Below, piece after piece: positions 41,835 to 50,472 of a stretch of 64,000 bases of DNA. Both the position numbers and the translations under genes were made by a program. How positions within the stretch are numbered: position 1 is the stretch's first letter; each line of letters opens with the position of its first letter. Origin of the DNA: JAJDXW01 sp965214795 (GTDB lineage Bacteria; Pseudomonadota; Gammaproteobacteria; HK1); NCBI GenBank assembly GCA_965214795.1, contig OZ243976.1:2914001-2978000 (forward strand), written 5' to 3'. The notes beneath the pieces are model-generated. The model worked only from the letters and a program-made list of their open reading frames with translations. It searched no databases and had not been told where the DNA came from.

Positions 41835-42608
41835 TCAAAGAAGCGCGCGCCGGGGATCGAGGCAAAGCGATCGAAGCCGCTCCAGAAATGTCTCGGCCTC
41901 CCTGTCCGGACCGGCCGCGAGCTCGAGCCCGAGGACGATGGAATCCGATTGCTCGGAGAAGAACAGCACCGCCCTGCCGTGGCGGCGGGCCTCTTCACCC
42001 GCCGGGGTCCCGCCGCGGCTGTCCGGGGTCTCCGGCGCGCGGATGACGAACCCCTCCTCGGACCCGGCCCGGCCGCCCTCGGACGGGGCCTTCGGCGGAG
42101 CTTCCGACTCCGGCCGGCCGGCGCGCATCGACTCCCGGATGGACCTCACCCCCGCGGCGTCCACGCCGCGTATCGGCACGTCCCCGGCGGAGCCCGCGAC
42201 CAGAACGTCGATCGAGCCGGGCCGCGTCCCCTCTTCCCTGCCTGCCGCCGCTCCGGCCAGCGCGGGATGGTCCCGCAGCGCCGTGCCGCAGAGCCGGACC
42301 ACGATGTCGAACACCTCGGGCGGCTCCACCGCAAGGGCGGCGAGCGCCCGGCACACGCCCCGGACCGGCTCGGCATCGCACACCACCTCCCGCCGCCGGT
42401 GCGAACCCCGCTCCGACCCCTCGTCCGCCCGGAACACGGTCCGAGGAGGTGGCGGGCGGGCCGCCGCGGGCGGGGTCCGCCCCGCCTGCCGGAGCACATC
42501 GGCCAGGGTCGCGGACCCTTCCGGACCGGTCCCGGCGACGCCGGCGGCATCCATTCCGAGCTGCCTCGCCACCCGATCGGCAAGCGAACCGGCGACGGGA
42601 GCGGACAA
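41835..42608 (-). CDS. degenerate 2-oxoacid dehydrogenase E2-like protein, no lipoyl domain
   Basis: 257 residues. The N-terminus (SLADRVARQLGMDAAGVAGT, GPEGSATLADVL) is a peripheral subunit-binding domain, used in E2 proteins to hold E1 or E3. The rest follows the E2 acyltransferase core (FDIVVRLCGTALRDHPALAG; IDVLVAGSAGDVPIRGVDAA; FLERLRSLCLDPRRALL), but the catalytic HxxxDG is absent: SEQSDSIVLGLELAAG stands in its place. No lipoyl domain precedes it. The start TTG 42608 has GGAG 7 bp upstream and is 4 bp after the E1 stop. A non-catalytic adaptor is the likely role (inference). Confidence 0.72.
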   Translation of the reverse strand: MSAPVAGSLADRVARQLGMDAAGVAGTGPEGSATLADVLRQAGRTPPAAARPPPPRTVFRADEGSERGSHRRREVVCDAEPVRGVCRALAALAVEPPEVFDIVVRLCGTALRDHPALAGAAAGREEGTRPGSIDVLVAGSAGDVPIRGVDAAGVRSIRESMRAGRPESEAPPKAPSEGGRAGSEEGFVIRAPETPDSRGGTPAGEEARRHGRAVLFFSEQSDSIVLGLELAAGPDREAETFLERLRSLCLDPRRALL

Positions 42609-42612
42609 CCGG

Positions 42613-45051
42613 CTACTCCGACGCCACCGCGGCCGCGATCGTGTCGAGGATCGCGTCGACGTCGATGCGATGGCAGGCATACAGCTCGGGAACGCTGCCC
42701 GACTGTCCGAAGTGATCCACGCCGAGCGGATAGCAGCGGTGGCCGGCGGCCGAGCCGATCCAGTCGAGAGAGCCCGGATGGGCGTCGGCCACGGTGACGA
42801 GGCGGGCACCCGGAAGGAGCGGGTCGAGCAGCCGCTCGAGATGGGAGCGAGTGTCGCGCTCCCCTTCACGGCGGGCGCGGGCCGCCGCCCGCCATCCGGC
42901 GGCGAGGCGGTCGGGAGAAGTCACCGCGAGCACCCCGGTGCCGGGCAGCTCCGCGCGCACCGCCTCGTAGGCGGCGCGGGCCTCGTCCGCGACGGCTCCC
43001 GCGTAGACGATGGCGAGGTCCGACCCCGGCGCCGGAGGGATCAGCCAGTATCCGCCGAGCAGGATCTCGGCCGCACCGGCACCCGTCAGCTCCCGCCCGG
43101 GCTGCTCGACGGGCCGGGTGCTGAGGCGAAGATAGACCGAGCCGCCCGCTTCGTCTCCGGGAAGCCCCGAGACCGGCGCGGCCTCCCGCCCCGTTCTCCC
43201 CCGCTGCATGTAGTCGAAGCTCCAACGCATGATGACGGCCAGCTCGTCGGCGAACGCGGGCTCGAACGCGGCCAGCCGATCCTGCCCCATGCCGATGAGC
43301 GGGGTGGAAATGGACTGATGGGCTCCGCCCTCCGGAGCCAGGCTGATCCCCGACGGGGTGGCCACGAGCAGGAACCGTCCGTCCTGGTAGCAGGCGTAGC
43401 TGAGCGCATCGAGGCCGCGCTGAATGAAGGGGTCGTAGAGGGTGCCGACGGGCAGCAGCCGCTGCCCGAACAGGGAGTCCGAGAGACCGAGCATCCCGAG
43501 CAGGATGAACAGGTTGTTCTCCGCGATGCCGAGCTCGATGTGCTGCCCCCGCGGAGAAGCGGCCCAGGCCTGGAACGAGGCGACCGCCTCTTCCCGGAAG
43601 GTATCGGCCCGCTCTCGGGCGGAGAACACCCCCCGGCGGTTGACCCAGCCGCCGAGGTTCGTGGAGACGGTCACGTCCGGCGACGTGGTCACGATCCGAT
43701 CGGCGAACTCGCTCCGCTCCCGCCCGATCGACGCGAGGATCCGCCCGAAGCACTCCTGGGTGGAGAGCCGATCCCCCTTGGGAACCGGAAGCGCCTCGGG
43801 CACGGCGATGACCGGCACCTCGTAGCGGCGATTCCCGGTCCCGGCGAAGGGTACGCCGGCGATGTACTCCTCGAGGCAATCGGGCGGGAGGTCGAGACCG
43901 GCGAAGCGCTCCCACTCCGCCCCGCGTTCGATCCGGTGCCGACGCCGCAGCTCATCCATCTGCTCCACGCTCATCAGACCGGCGTGGTTGTCCTTGTGGC
44001 CGGCGAACGGCAGCCCGTAGCCCTTGATCGTGTAGGCGATGAAGCAGGTGGGCTCGTCGCTGTCCGCAGCCGCCTCGAACGCCTCCACCACCGTCTCGAT
44101 GTCGTGTCCGGCAAGGTTCGTCATCAACCGCGCGAGCCGCGCGTCGTCGAACTCGTCGAGGAGCGCGCGCATCCCGGCCACCCTTCCGAGGTCCTGCGAA
44201 AGGCGTTCGCGCCACGCCGCCCCGCCCTTGAACACCATCGCCGAGTACAGGGAGTTCGGGCACTCGTCGATCCACTTCCGGAGCGCCTCGCCCCCGCGGC
44301 GGCGGAACACCCCCTGCAGCTCCTTGCCGTACTTGAGGGTCTCCACCCGCCAGCCCATGTTCCGGAACAGGTCGTCGATCCGGCCGAACAACCGGTCCGT
44401 GATCACCGAATCGAGGCTCTGCCGGTTGTAGTCCACGATCCACCAGAGGTTCCGGACCTCGTGCTTCCACCCCTCGAGCAACGCTTCGAAGATGTTCCCC
44501 TCGTCGAGCTCCGCGTCGCCGGCGAGGGCGATCATGCGCCCGTCCCGGCCTCCCCGCGGCTCCCAGTCATGGGACCGGAGGTAGTCCATGGCGATGCTGG
44601 CAAACAGGGTCGCGGCCACCCCGAGCCCCACGGATCCAGTGGAAAAGTCGACGTCGTCCTCGTCCTTGGTGCGCGAGGGATACGCCTGGGCGCCGCCGAA
44701 GGCGCGGAACCGCTCGAGGTTCTCCCGGCTCTGGCGCCCGAAGAGGTACTGGATGGCGTGGAACGCGGGGCTCGCATGCGGCTTGACCGCAACCCGATCC
44801 CCGGGCCGCAGGACCGCGAAGTAGAGCGCGGTCATCAAGGCGACCACCGACGCGCTCGATGCCTGGTGGCCGCCGACCTTGAGTCCGTCGTGGTTGGGCC
44901 GGATGTGGTTCGCGTGGTGGATCGTCCAGCTCGCGAGCCACAGCACCTTGCGCTCGAGCTCGCGCAGGATCGCGAAGCGGTCGGGCGCCCGCCCGCCCGC
45001 CCGCCGCGCGGGCCACGGACTCTCCGTCGCCGGATCGGTCCGAGCCGCCAT
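42613..45051 (-). CDS. transketolase-like 2-oxoacid dehydrogenase E1 (AceE-type, homodimeric)
   Basis: 812-residue thiamine-diphosphate enzyme that decarboxylates a 2-oxoacid. The ThDP/Mg motif is seen around ALAGDAELDEGNIFEALLEG and WWIVDYNRQSLD. HANHIRPNHDGLKVGGHQAS is the N-terminal active-site loop of AceE. IELGIAENNLFILLGMLGLS is in the second domain. It is somewhat shorter than pyruvate dehydrogenase AceE (about 885). With an IOR-type oxidoreductase upstream and an E2-like gene and CoA ligase downstream, an aromatic or branched 2-oxoacid may be the substrate. Start ATG 45051. Confidence 0.85.
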   Translation of the reverse strand: MAARTDPATESPWPARRAGGRAPDRFAILRELERKVLWLASWTIHHANHIRPNHDGLKVGGHQASSASVVALMTALYFAVLRPGDRVAVKPHASPAFHAIQYLFGRQSRENLERFRAFGGAQAYPSRTKDEDDVDFSTGSVGLGVAATLFASIAMDYLRSHDWEPRGGRDGRMIALAGDAELDEGNIFEALLEGWKHEVRNLWWIVDYNRQSLDSVITDRLFGRIDDLFRNMGWRVETLKYGKELQGVFRRRGGEALRKWIDECPNSLYSAMVFKGGAAWRERLSQDLGRVAGMRALLDEFDDARLARLMTNLAGHDIETVVEAFEAAADSDEPTCFIAYTIKGYGLPFAGHKDNHAGLMSVEQMDELRRRHRIERGAEWERFAGLDLPPDCLEEYIAGVPFAGTGNRRYEVPVIAVPEALPVPKGDRLSTQECFGRILASIGRERSEFADRIVTTSPDVTVSTNLGGWVNRRGVFSARERADTFREEAVASFQAWAASPRGQHIELGIAENNLFILLGMLGLSDSLFGQRLLPVGTLYDPFIQRGLDALSYACYQDGRFLLVATPSGISLAPEGGAHQSISTPLIGMGQDRLAAFEPAFADELAVIMRWSFDYMQRGRTGREAAPVSGLPGDEAGGSVYLRLSTRPVEQPGRELTGAGAAEILLGGYWLIPPAPGSDLAIVYAGAVADEARAAYEAVRAELPGTGVLAVTSPDRLAAGWRAAARARREGERDTRSHLERLLDPLLPGARLVTVADAHPGSLDWIGSAAGHRCYPLGVDHFGQSGSVPELYACHRIDVDAILDTIAAAVASE

Positions 45052-45083
45052 GCGTCCTTCCGAAGGGTCCTGTGCCTGTCCAG

Positions 45084-45317
45084 CCCGAAAAAATCACCGA
45101 CTTCCCGCCGCGGCCGCCCATCCGCTTGCGGTCGCGGGCCGTACTCCCGCAAGCCGCTTCGACCGCGCGCCCGCGCCAGTGTCGACTACGCTGTCGACTA
45201 CGCCTCGGCAGCGCGCCCGCGCGCTCTCGGTCCGTGCGGCCCGTTCCTCCATGAGATCGTGGGGAGATCGTGGGGCATCCTGGCCCCCTCGCGACGGAAG
45301 TCGGTGAGATTTCCGGG
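45084..45317. mobile_element. MITE-1 copy 5, between the oxidoreductase and E1 genes
   Basis: 234-bp element lying in the 310-bp gap. The left end CCCGAAAAAATCACCGACTT and right end read inward CCCGGAAATCTCACCGACTT match at 17 of 20. The interior is about as close to copy 4 as any pair in the family. Flanks CCAG and CTAG may be a 4-bp duplication with one change. It separates two genes that appear to be one operon, so it is either transcribed with them or carries a promoter or terminator. Confidence 0.85.
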
Positions 45318-45361
45318 CTAGTCTGGCGCTTTTGGAGACCGAAGAAAACCCGCGTCCCCGG

Positions 45362-48300
45362 TCAGGCGGCGCGGGTCGCCGCCTCGGCGCCGACCGCCCG
45401 CCAGCGCTCGAGGAGCGCCGCCCGCTCCGCCCCGGCTTCCGCGACGTTGCGTTCCTTGACGTGGCCGTAGCCGCGGATCCGGTCGGGCACGGACGCGATC
45501 TCGACCGCGAGGGCGAGGTTCTCGGGCGCGAGCCCGGCGAGAAGCTCGTCCATGGTCTCGAAGTACTCCTGGATGAGCCGGCGCTCCATGCGCCGCTCCG
45601 CGGTGCGGCCGAAGGGGTCGAACGGGGTCCCGCGAAGGCCCCGCATCTTCGCGACGAGGCCGAGCATCCTCCACATCCAGGGGCCGCAGGTTCGCTTGCG
45701 GGGTTCTCCGGTCACCGGATCGCGCCGCGCAAGGAGCGGCGGGGCGAGGTGGAAGGAGACGCGCAGGTCCCCCTCGAAGCGCGCCGCGAGCCGTTCCCTG
45801 AACGCCCCGTCCGTATACAGCCGCGCCACCTCGTACTCGTCCTTGTAGGCCATCAGCTTGTAGGCGAAGCGGGCGACCGCCCCGGCGAGCTCCTCACCCC
45901 TCCCGAGCGCCCGCTCCGCCTCCCGTACCCGCCCGACGAGGCCCCGGTAGCGCGCCGCCCAGGCCGCGTTCTGCCATTCCGTGAGGTCCGCCGCCCGCCG
46001 CTCGACCCACTCGTCGAGGGTCTTCGGCGCCGCCGGCTCCAGGCCCTCGCCGCCCTCCAGGGCCAGGCCCTCCACCGCCGCGAGGTCGCGGCCCGCCCGC
46101 CGCCCCCACCGGAACGCCTCGCGGTTCATCTCGACCGCCACCCCGTTCAGCTCGATGGCCCGCTCGATGGCAACCCCCGACACCGGGACGAGGCCCTGTT
46201 GGTAGGCGTACCCGAGGAGGAAGAGGTTGCTCGCGATGGCGTCCCCGAGGAGCCGGGTCGCGATGCGGGTGGCGTCGAGGAGCTGGACGCGGCCGGCGCC
46301 CGCCGCGGCCCGGATGCGCCCGACGATGGATTCGGCCGGGAACCGGAGGTCCGGGTTGCGGGCGAACTGCCCGGTGATCTGCTCGTGGGTGTTGACGATG
46401 ACCCGGGTCCGCTCCGGGTGCATCACGTCGAGAGCGAGGTCGCCGGAGGCGACGAGGCTGTCGCAGCCGAGCACGAGGTCCGCCGCCCCGGCGTTCAGCC
46501 GGATGGCGCGCATGTCCTCGGGCCGGGCCGCGATCCGCACGTGGCTCGTCACCGCCCCGCCCTTCTGGGCCATCCCGAACTGGTCGACGGTCGAGAAGGC
46601 GATGCCCTCGAGATGGGCGGCCATGGTGACGAGGGCGCCGATGGTCACCACCCCGGTGCCCCCCACCCCGGCGACGAGGATGCTGAACGGGCGGCCGCCG
46701 GCCTCGAGGGGCGGGCGGTCCGGCTCGGGCAGGGCGGCGAGCCCGGCCGGGACCTCGACCCGCGCCCCATCCCGCCGCGGGGTCGCCCCCCGGACGGTGA
46801 CGAAGCTCGGGCAGAAGCCCTCCACGCAGGAAAAATCCTTGTTGCAGGCGGACTGGTCGATCTGGCGCTTGCGCCCGTACTCGGTATCGAGGGGCAGCAC
46901 CGAAAGGCAGTTCGACTTCGCGTTGCAGTCCCCGCAGCCCTCGCAGACCCGGTGGTTGATGAACGCCCGTCGGTCCGGGTCCGCCATTGCGCCGCGCTTG
47001 CGCCGCCGGCGCTTCTCGGCCGCGCAGGTCTGGTCGTAGATGAGGACGCTCACCCCCGGCACCTCGCGCAACTCGCGCTGCACCCGGTCGAGGTCCCGCC
47101 GGTGGGCGAGCCGCGTCCCCGGTGCGAACCTCGCCGCCGAGCCGTACTTCTCCGGCTCGTCCGACACGAGCCGGATGGTCTCGACCCCCTCGCCCCGCAC
47201 CTGGTGGCTGATCGCGGGCGGGTCGAGGGGCCCGTCGTGGGGTTGTCCGCCGGTCATCGCCACCGCGTCGTTGAAGAGAATCTTGTAGGTGATGTTGATC
47301 CCGGCCGCGACGCACGCCCGGATCGCGAGGAGCCCGGAGTGGTAGTAGGTGCCGTCGCCGAGGTTCTGGAAGACGTGCCCGGTTTCGACGAACGGCGCCT
47401 GGCCCAGCCAGTTCGCGCCCTCGCCGCCCATGTGGGTGTGGGTGACGTTGTCGCGGTCCATGTAGGTGGCCATGAAGTGGCACCCTACCCCACCCTGGGC
47501 GCGGCTTCCCTCCGGCACCCGGGTCGATGTGTTGTGGGGGCAGCCCGAGCAGAAGTACGGGGTGCGCGCCACCGAGAGGGCCTCGCGGGCGCGCGCCTGG
47601 CGCGACTTCGCATCGAGGAACGCGATGCGGTCGTCGATGGCGGGCGAGGCGTGGAAATGGGCGATACGGGCCGCGAGGGCGCGCGCCACGTCGTCGGGCG
47701 AGACCTCCGGAAAGCCGGGGAGCAGCGCCCGGTCCGCCTCGTCCCGCTGGCCGACGACCCGCGGGCGGCGCCCGTCGGGGAGTGGATAGAGGGCGTTGCG
47801 GACCTGGAGCTCGGAGAGGGTCACCTTCTCCTCGACGACGAAGAGCTCTTCGAGACCGTCCGCGAATTCTCGCACCGTTTCTGCGTCGAACGGATACGGC
47901 ATCGCGATCTTGAGCACCGTGATCCCGAGCTCGTCCGCGGTGCGGTCGTCGATTCCGAGATCGAAGAGCGCTTGGCGGACGTCGTTCCACGCCTTGCCGG
48001 TGGCGACGATCCCGTAGCGGGGCCGGCGGCTCGCGAGGGTTATCCGGTTGAGCCGGTTCGCCCGGGCGTAGGCCACCGCGGCGTCGAGCTTGTACTCCCG
48101 GTGGCGGGGCTCCATCTGGTACCAGAAGTCCGGGATGCGGAGGTTGAGCCCGTCCGGGGGCAGCTCGAAGTCGGCGGGGAGCACGATCTCGGGGTCGAAG
48201 GGGTCGGCGGAGAGCGGCGCGCTCGCGTCCACCGTGTCCGGCACCACCTTGTAGCCCACCCATGCCCCCGAGAAGCGCGAGAGCGCGATGCCGTGCAGGC

Positions 48301-48847
48301 CGTAGCTCAGCACCTCGTGCACGGTGGCGGGATAGAGAAAGGGCATCATCAACTCGACGAAGGCGAACTCGTGGGCGGCGGGCGCGTCGGTGGACGTGAG
48401 GGCGTGGTCGTCGCCGACCATGACGAGCACCCCTCCGTGGCGGGAGCTGCCCGCCATGTGGCCGTGGCGGATCGCGTCCATGCTCCGGTCGAGCCCCGGC
48501 CCCTTGCCGTACCACAGGGAGAAGACCCCGTCGTGCCGGCAGTCGCCGAACCCGGACGCCTGCTGGCTGCCCCAGATCGCAGTGGCCGCGAGGTCCTCGT
48601 TGACGGCCGGCTGGAAGTGGATGCGGGCGCCCGCGAGAAAGCGCTGGGCGGACCACAGCTCCTTGTCGATGTTGTGCATCGGGGAGCCGCGGTAGCCGGT
48701 GACGTAGCAGGCGGTGTCGAGGCGGGCCGCCCGGTCGCGGATGAACTGCATCATCGCGAGGCGCACGATCGCCTGGCTCCCGGTGATGTGCACCCGCCCT
48801 TCCCGGCGCTCGTACTTGTCGTCCAGGGAAACCGCGGCAAGCTGCAT
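45362..48847 (-). CDS. indolepyruvate ferredoxin oxidoreductase family protein (fused alpha/beta/gamma)
   Basis: 1161-residue single-chain enzyme that oxidatively decarboxylates an aryl pyruvate to an acyl-CoA. The N-terminal pyrimidine-binding region (ITGSQAIVRLAMMQFIRDRA) is followed by a ThDP domain (YFCSGCPHNTSTRVPEGSRA; HMGGEGANWLG; NLGDGTYYHSGLLAIRACVA). Clustered cysteines follow (VCEGCGDCNAKSNCLSVLP, then FSCVEGFCPSF), and the gamma domain has ILVAGVGGTGVVTIGALVTM. The start ATG 48847 gives a normal length for the fused form known from aerobic and denitrifying proteobacteria. It heads the 2-oxoacid operon. Confidence 0.92.
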   Translation of the reverse strand: MQLAAVSLDDKYERREGRVHITGSQAIVRLAMMQFIRDRAARLDTACYVTGYRGSPMHNIDKELWSAQRFLAGARIHFQPAVNEDLAATAIWGSQQASGFGDCRHDGVFSLWYGKGPGLDRSMDAIRHGHMAGSSRHGGVLVMVGDDHALTSTDAPAAHEFAFVELMMPFLYPATVHEVLSYGLHGIALSRFSGAWVGYKVVPDTVDASAPLSADPFDPEIVLPADFELPPDGLNLRIPDFWYQMEPRHREYKLDAAVAYARANRLNRITLASRRPRYGIVATGKAWNDVRQALFDLGIDDRTADELGITVLKIAMPYPFDAETVREFADGLEELFVVEEKVTLSELQVRNALYPLPDGRRPRVVGQRDEADRALLPGFPEVSPDDVARALAARIAHFHASPAIDDRIAFLDAKSRQARAREALSVARTPYFCSGCPHNTSTRVPEGSRAQGGVGCHFMATYMDRDNVTHTHMGGEGANWLGQAPFVETGHVFQNLGDGTYYHSGLLAIRACVAAGINITYKILFNDAVAMTGGQPHDGPLDPPAISHQVRGEGVETIRLVSDEPEKYGSAARFAPGTRLAHRRDLDRVQRELREVPGVSVLIYDQTCAAEKRRRRKRGAMADPDRRAFINHRVCEGCGDCNAKSNCLSVLPLDTEYGRKRQIDQSACNKDFSCVEGFCPSFVTVRGATPRRDGARVEVPAGLAALPEPDRPPLEAGGRPFSILVAGVGGTGVVTIGALVTMAAHLEGIAFSTVDQFGMAQKGGAVTSHVRIAARPEDMRAIRLNAGAADLVLGCDSLVASGDLALDVMHPERTRVIVNTHEQITGQFARNPDLRFPAESIVGRIRAAAGAGRVQLLDATRIATRLLGDAIASNLFLLGYAYQQGLVPVSGVAIERAIELNGVAVEMNREAFRWGRRAGRDLAAVEGLALEGGEGLEPAAPKTLDEWVERRAADLTEWQNAAWAARYRGLVGRVREAERALGRGEELAGAVARFAYKLMAYKDEYEVARLYTDGAFRERLAARFEGDLRVSFHLAPPLLARRDPVTGEPRKRTCGPWMWRMLGLVAKMRGLRGTPFDPFGRTAERRMERRLIQEYFETMDELLAGLAPENLALAVEIASVPDRIRGYGHVKERNVAEAGAERAALLERWRAVGAEAATRAA

Positions 48848-49100
48848 GGCCACTCTCCGGCTACGGTGGGCGGACAGGCGCGGGCGGCACTCGGGGGCCG
48901 CCGGCCCCGGGGCCGGCCGGCACCGGCCGAGCCCGACTGCCGTCTTCCTGTCCGGGTTCAAGTCTAACGCGCGTTGCCGGCCGCCACCGGCAACCGCGAG
49001 CCCGCTTTCGGACGCCGCGCCCCGCGGCGAGCCACTCCGCCGGGGGAAAGGGGCCTGCGTCATGATCAGGGAGTCCGTATCCGGGGGGTCCGAAGCATCA

Positions 49101-49168
49101 CGGAAGCATTACGATCGTCTCCTGATGACGCCCCGCTCCCGACCCTTTCAGGCTCATGTGTCATTCGG
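49101..49168. repeat. repeat E copy, interrupted by MITE-3
   Basis: The block GGAAGCATTACGATCGTCTC ... CCCGACCCTTTCAGG ... CTCATGTGTCATTCGG matches about 62438-62550. The match resumes after the MITE at 49398 (GTCATTCGGACAAGGCTG). Thus the repeat existed first and the element inserted into it. Its nature is unknown; it has no coding potential. 48848-49100 and 49420-49483 hold nothing recognisable. Confidence 0.7.
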
Positions 49169-49397
49169 CGGCAGTTCTCATCTTGGCGCCTGACTTCATC
49201 CTGAGCCGCAAGCCGTCTTCTCCTTGCGACTCGATCCGGGGCAGATCAGGGGGCGGATCGACGGTCGCGCCGGTCCTGCCGCGGGACCCGACGAGCAAAA
49301 CACGCATGGACGGGCCGGCCACCCCGTCGCATGAAAAGGTCCGGCGTCGCGAAGACGGCCCTCCCGAGTCTATTTTCACGGCAAACGAGAATTGCCG
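49169..49397. mobile_element. MITE-3 copy 2 (229 bp, composite) nested in repeat E
   Basis: Inverted ends CGGCAGTTCTC and, read inward from the right, CGGCAATTCTC, with an exact 9-bp direct repeat GTCATTCGG on both sides (49160-49168 and 49398-49406). The left 130 bp match the MITE-3 copy at 54395. The right 100 bp (from GCATGGACGGGCCGGCCACC) match the inner block of MITE-2, so this copy is a hybrid of two families. The uninterrupted target is preserved at about 62532-62550. Confidence 0.85.
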
Positions 49398-49483
49398 GTC
49401 ATTCGGACAAGGCTGCGCGGGGCGCGGAGGGTAGCGGAGGGTATGGTAGGCTCCGCTCGAGCGCCGAAACGAGGGGACCTCCC

Positions 49484-50320
49484 ATGGCGAAGCGGCTGGC
49501 TCGGGCGGCCGTCGACCAATACCGCGCGGATGGCTACTACTTTCCCATTGACGTGCTCGACGCGGACGAGGTGGCGGCCAATCGCGCGCGGCTCGAAGCG
49601 TTCGAGGCGGCGCAGGGTCGGCCCGTCCACGGGCCGCAGCGCAGCAAGTCGCATCTTCTCTTCAAGTGGGTGGACGACCTCATGCGCCATCCCCGGATCC
49701 TCGACCCGATCGAGGACCTCATCGGCCCCGACCTCCTCTGTTGGAACACGATCTTCTGGATCAAGGAGGCGGACAGCCCCAGCTTCGTCTCGTGGCACCA
49801 GGACGTACGCTACTGGGGGCTGGACACCTCCGAGCTGGTCACCACGTGGGTGGCGCTCTCCCCGGCCACCGAGGGGAGCGGCTGCATGCGGGTGCTGCCC
49901 GGGAGCCACGTCGAGCCGGTGCTGCCGCACCGCGACGAGTACCACGACGACAACCTGCTCACCCGGGGGCAGGAGATCGCGGTCGAGGTCGACGAGACGA
50001 AGACGGTGTCGATGGCCCTCGCACCGGGGCAGGCGTCGCTGCATAACGTCGGGCTCGCCCATGCCTCCGGCCCCAACCGGACCGGCGACCGGCGGATCGG
50101 GATCTCGATGCACTACATCTCGACCCGCACCCGGCAGACCGCGGGCGGGTGGGACAGCGCGGCGCTCGTGCGCGGCGAGGACCGGTACGGTCACTTCCAC
50201 CTCGCACCGGTTCCGGAGCGCGATTTCGACCCCGACGCGCTCGCCTTCCACGAGCGAGCGAGCGGAGCGCTCCGCGACATCCTCTTTCGCGGTGCGGAAC
50301 GCGTGCGGTCGGTCGTCTAG
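49484..50320 (+). CDS. phytanoyl-CoA dioxygenase (PhyH) family protein
   Basis: 278-residue Fe(II)/2-oxoglutarate oxygenase with a double-stranded beta-helix. The metal-binding H-x-D is in SWHQDVRYWG and the distal His in LHNVGLAHASGPNRTGDRR, where the Arg would bind 2-oxoglutarate. The family N-terminus is DQYRADGYYFPIDVLDADEV. The start is ATG 49484. PhyH-like enzymes of this group act on many small molecules, so the substrate is unknown. A VOC protein follows in the same direction after 152 bp. Confidence 0.88.
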   Translation: MAKRLARAAVDQYRADGYYFPIDVLDADEVAANRARLEAFEAAQGRPVHGPQRSKSHLLFKWVDDLMRHPRILDPIEDLIGPDLLCWNTIFWIKEADSPSFVSWHQDVRYWGLDTSELVTTWVALSPATEGSGCMRVLPGSHVEPVLPHRDEYHDDNLLTRGQEIAVEVDETKTVSMALAPGQASLHNVGLAHASGPNRTGDRRIGISMHYISTRTRQTAGGWDSAALVRGEDRYGHFHLAPVPERDFDPDALAFHERASGALRDILFRGAERVRSVV

Positions 50321-50472
50321 CGCCGCGGCACGGGGATCATGAACGGTCGGGAAGGCGCGGTCGGGTCCGGTTCGGAAGGCCGGCATTCGGTCTCCGGTCG
50401 ACCGGCACCACGCCGGGAGGGCACCGGCCGGGGACGACGAGCCGCGCCGCCGGCCGCCCGGGGCCGCCGGGG

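Noticed and set aside
41800..45321. 1173-codon plus-strand open frame opposite the E1 gene
   Set aside because: Antisense to an enzyme with intact thiamine-diphosphate motifs; composition is that of a complementary frame.
45332..48967. 1211-codon plus-strand open frame opposite the oxidoreductase gene
   Set aside because: Antisense to the indolepyruvate oxidoreductase-type gene with its Fe-S and ThDP motifs; no domain recognised.
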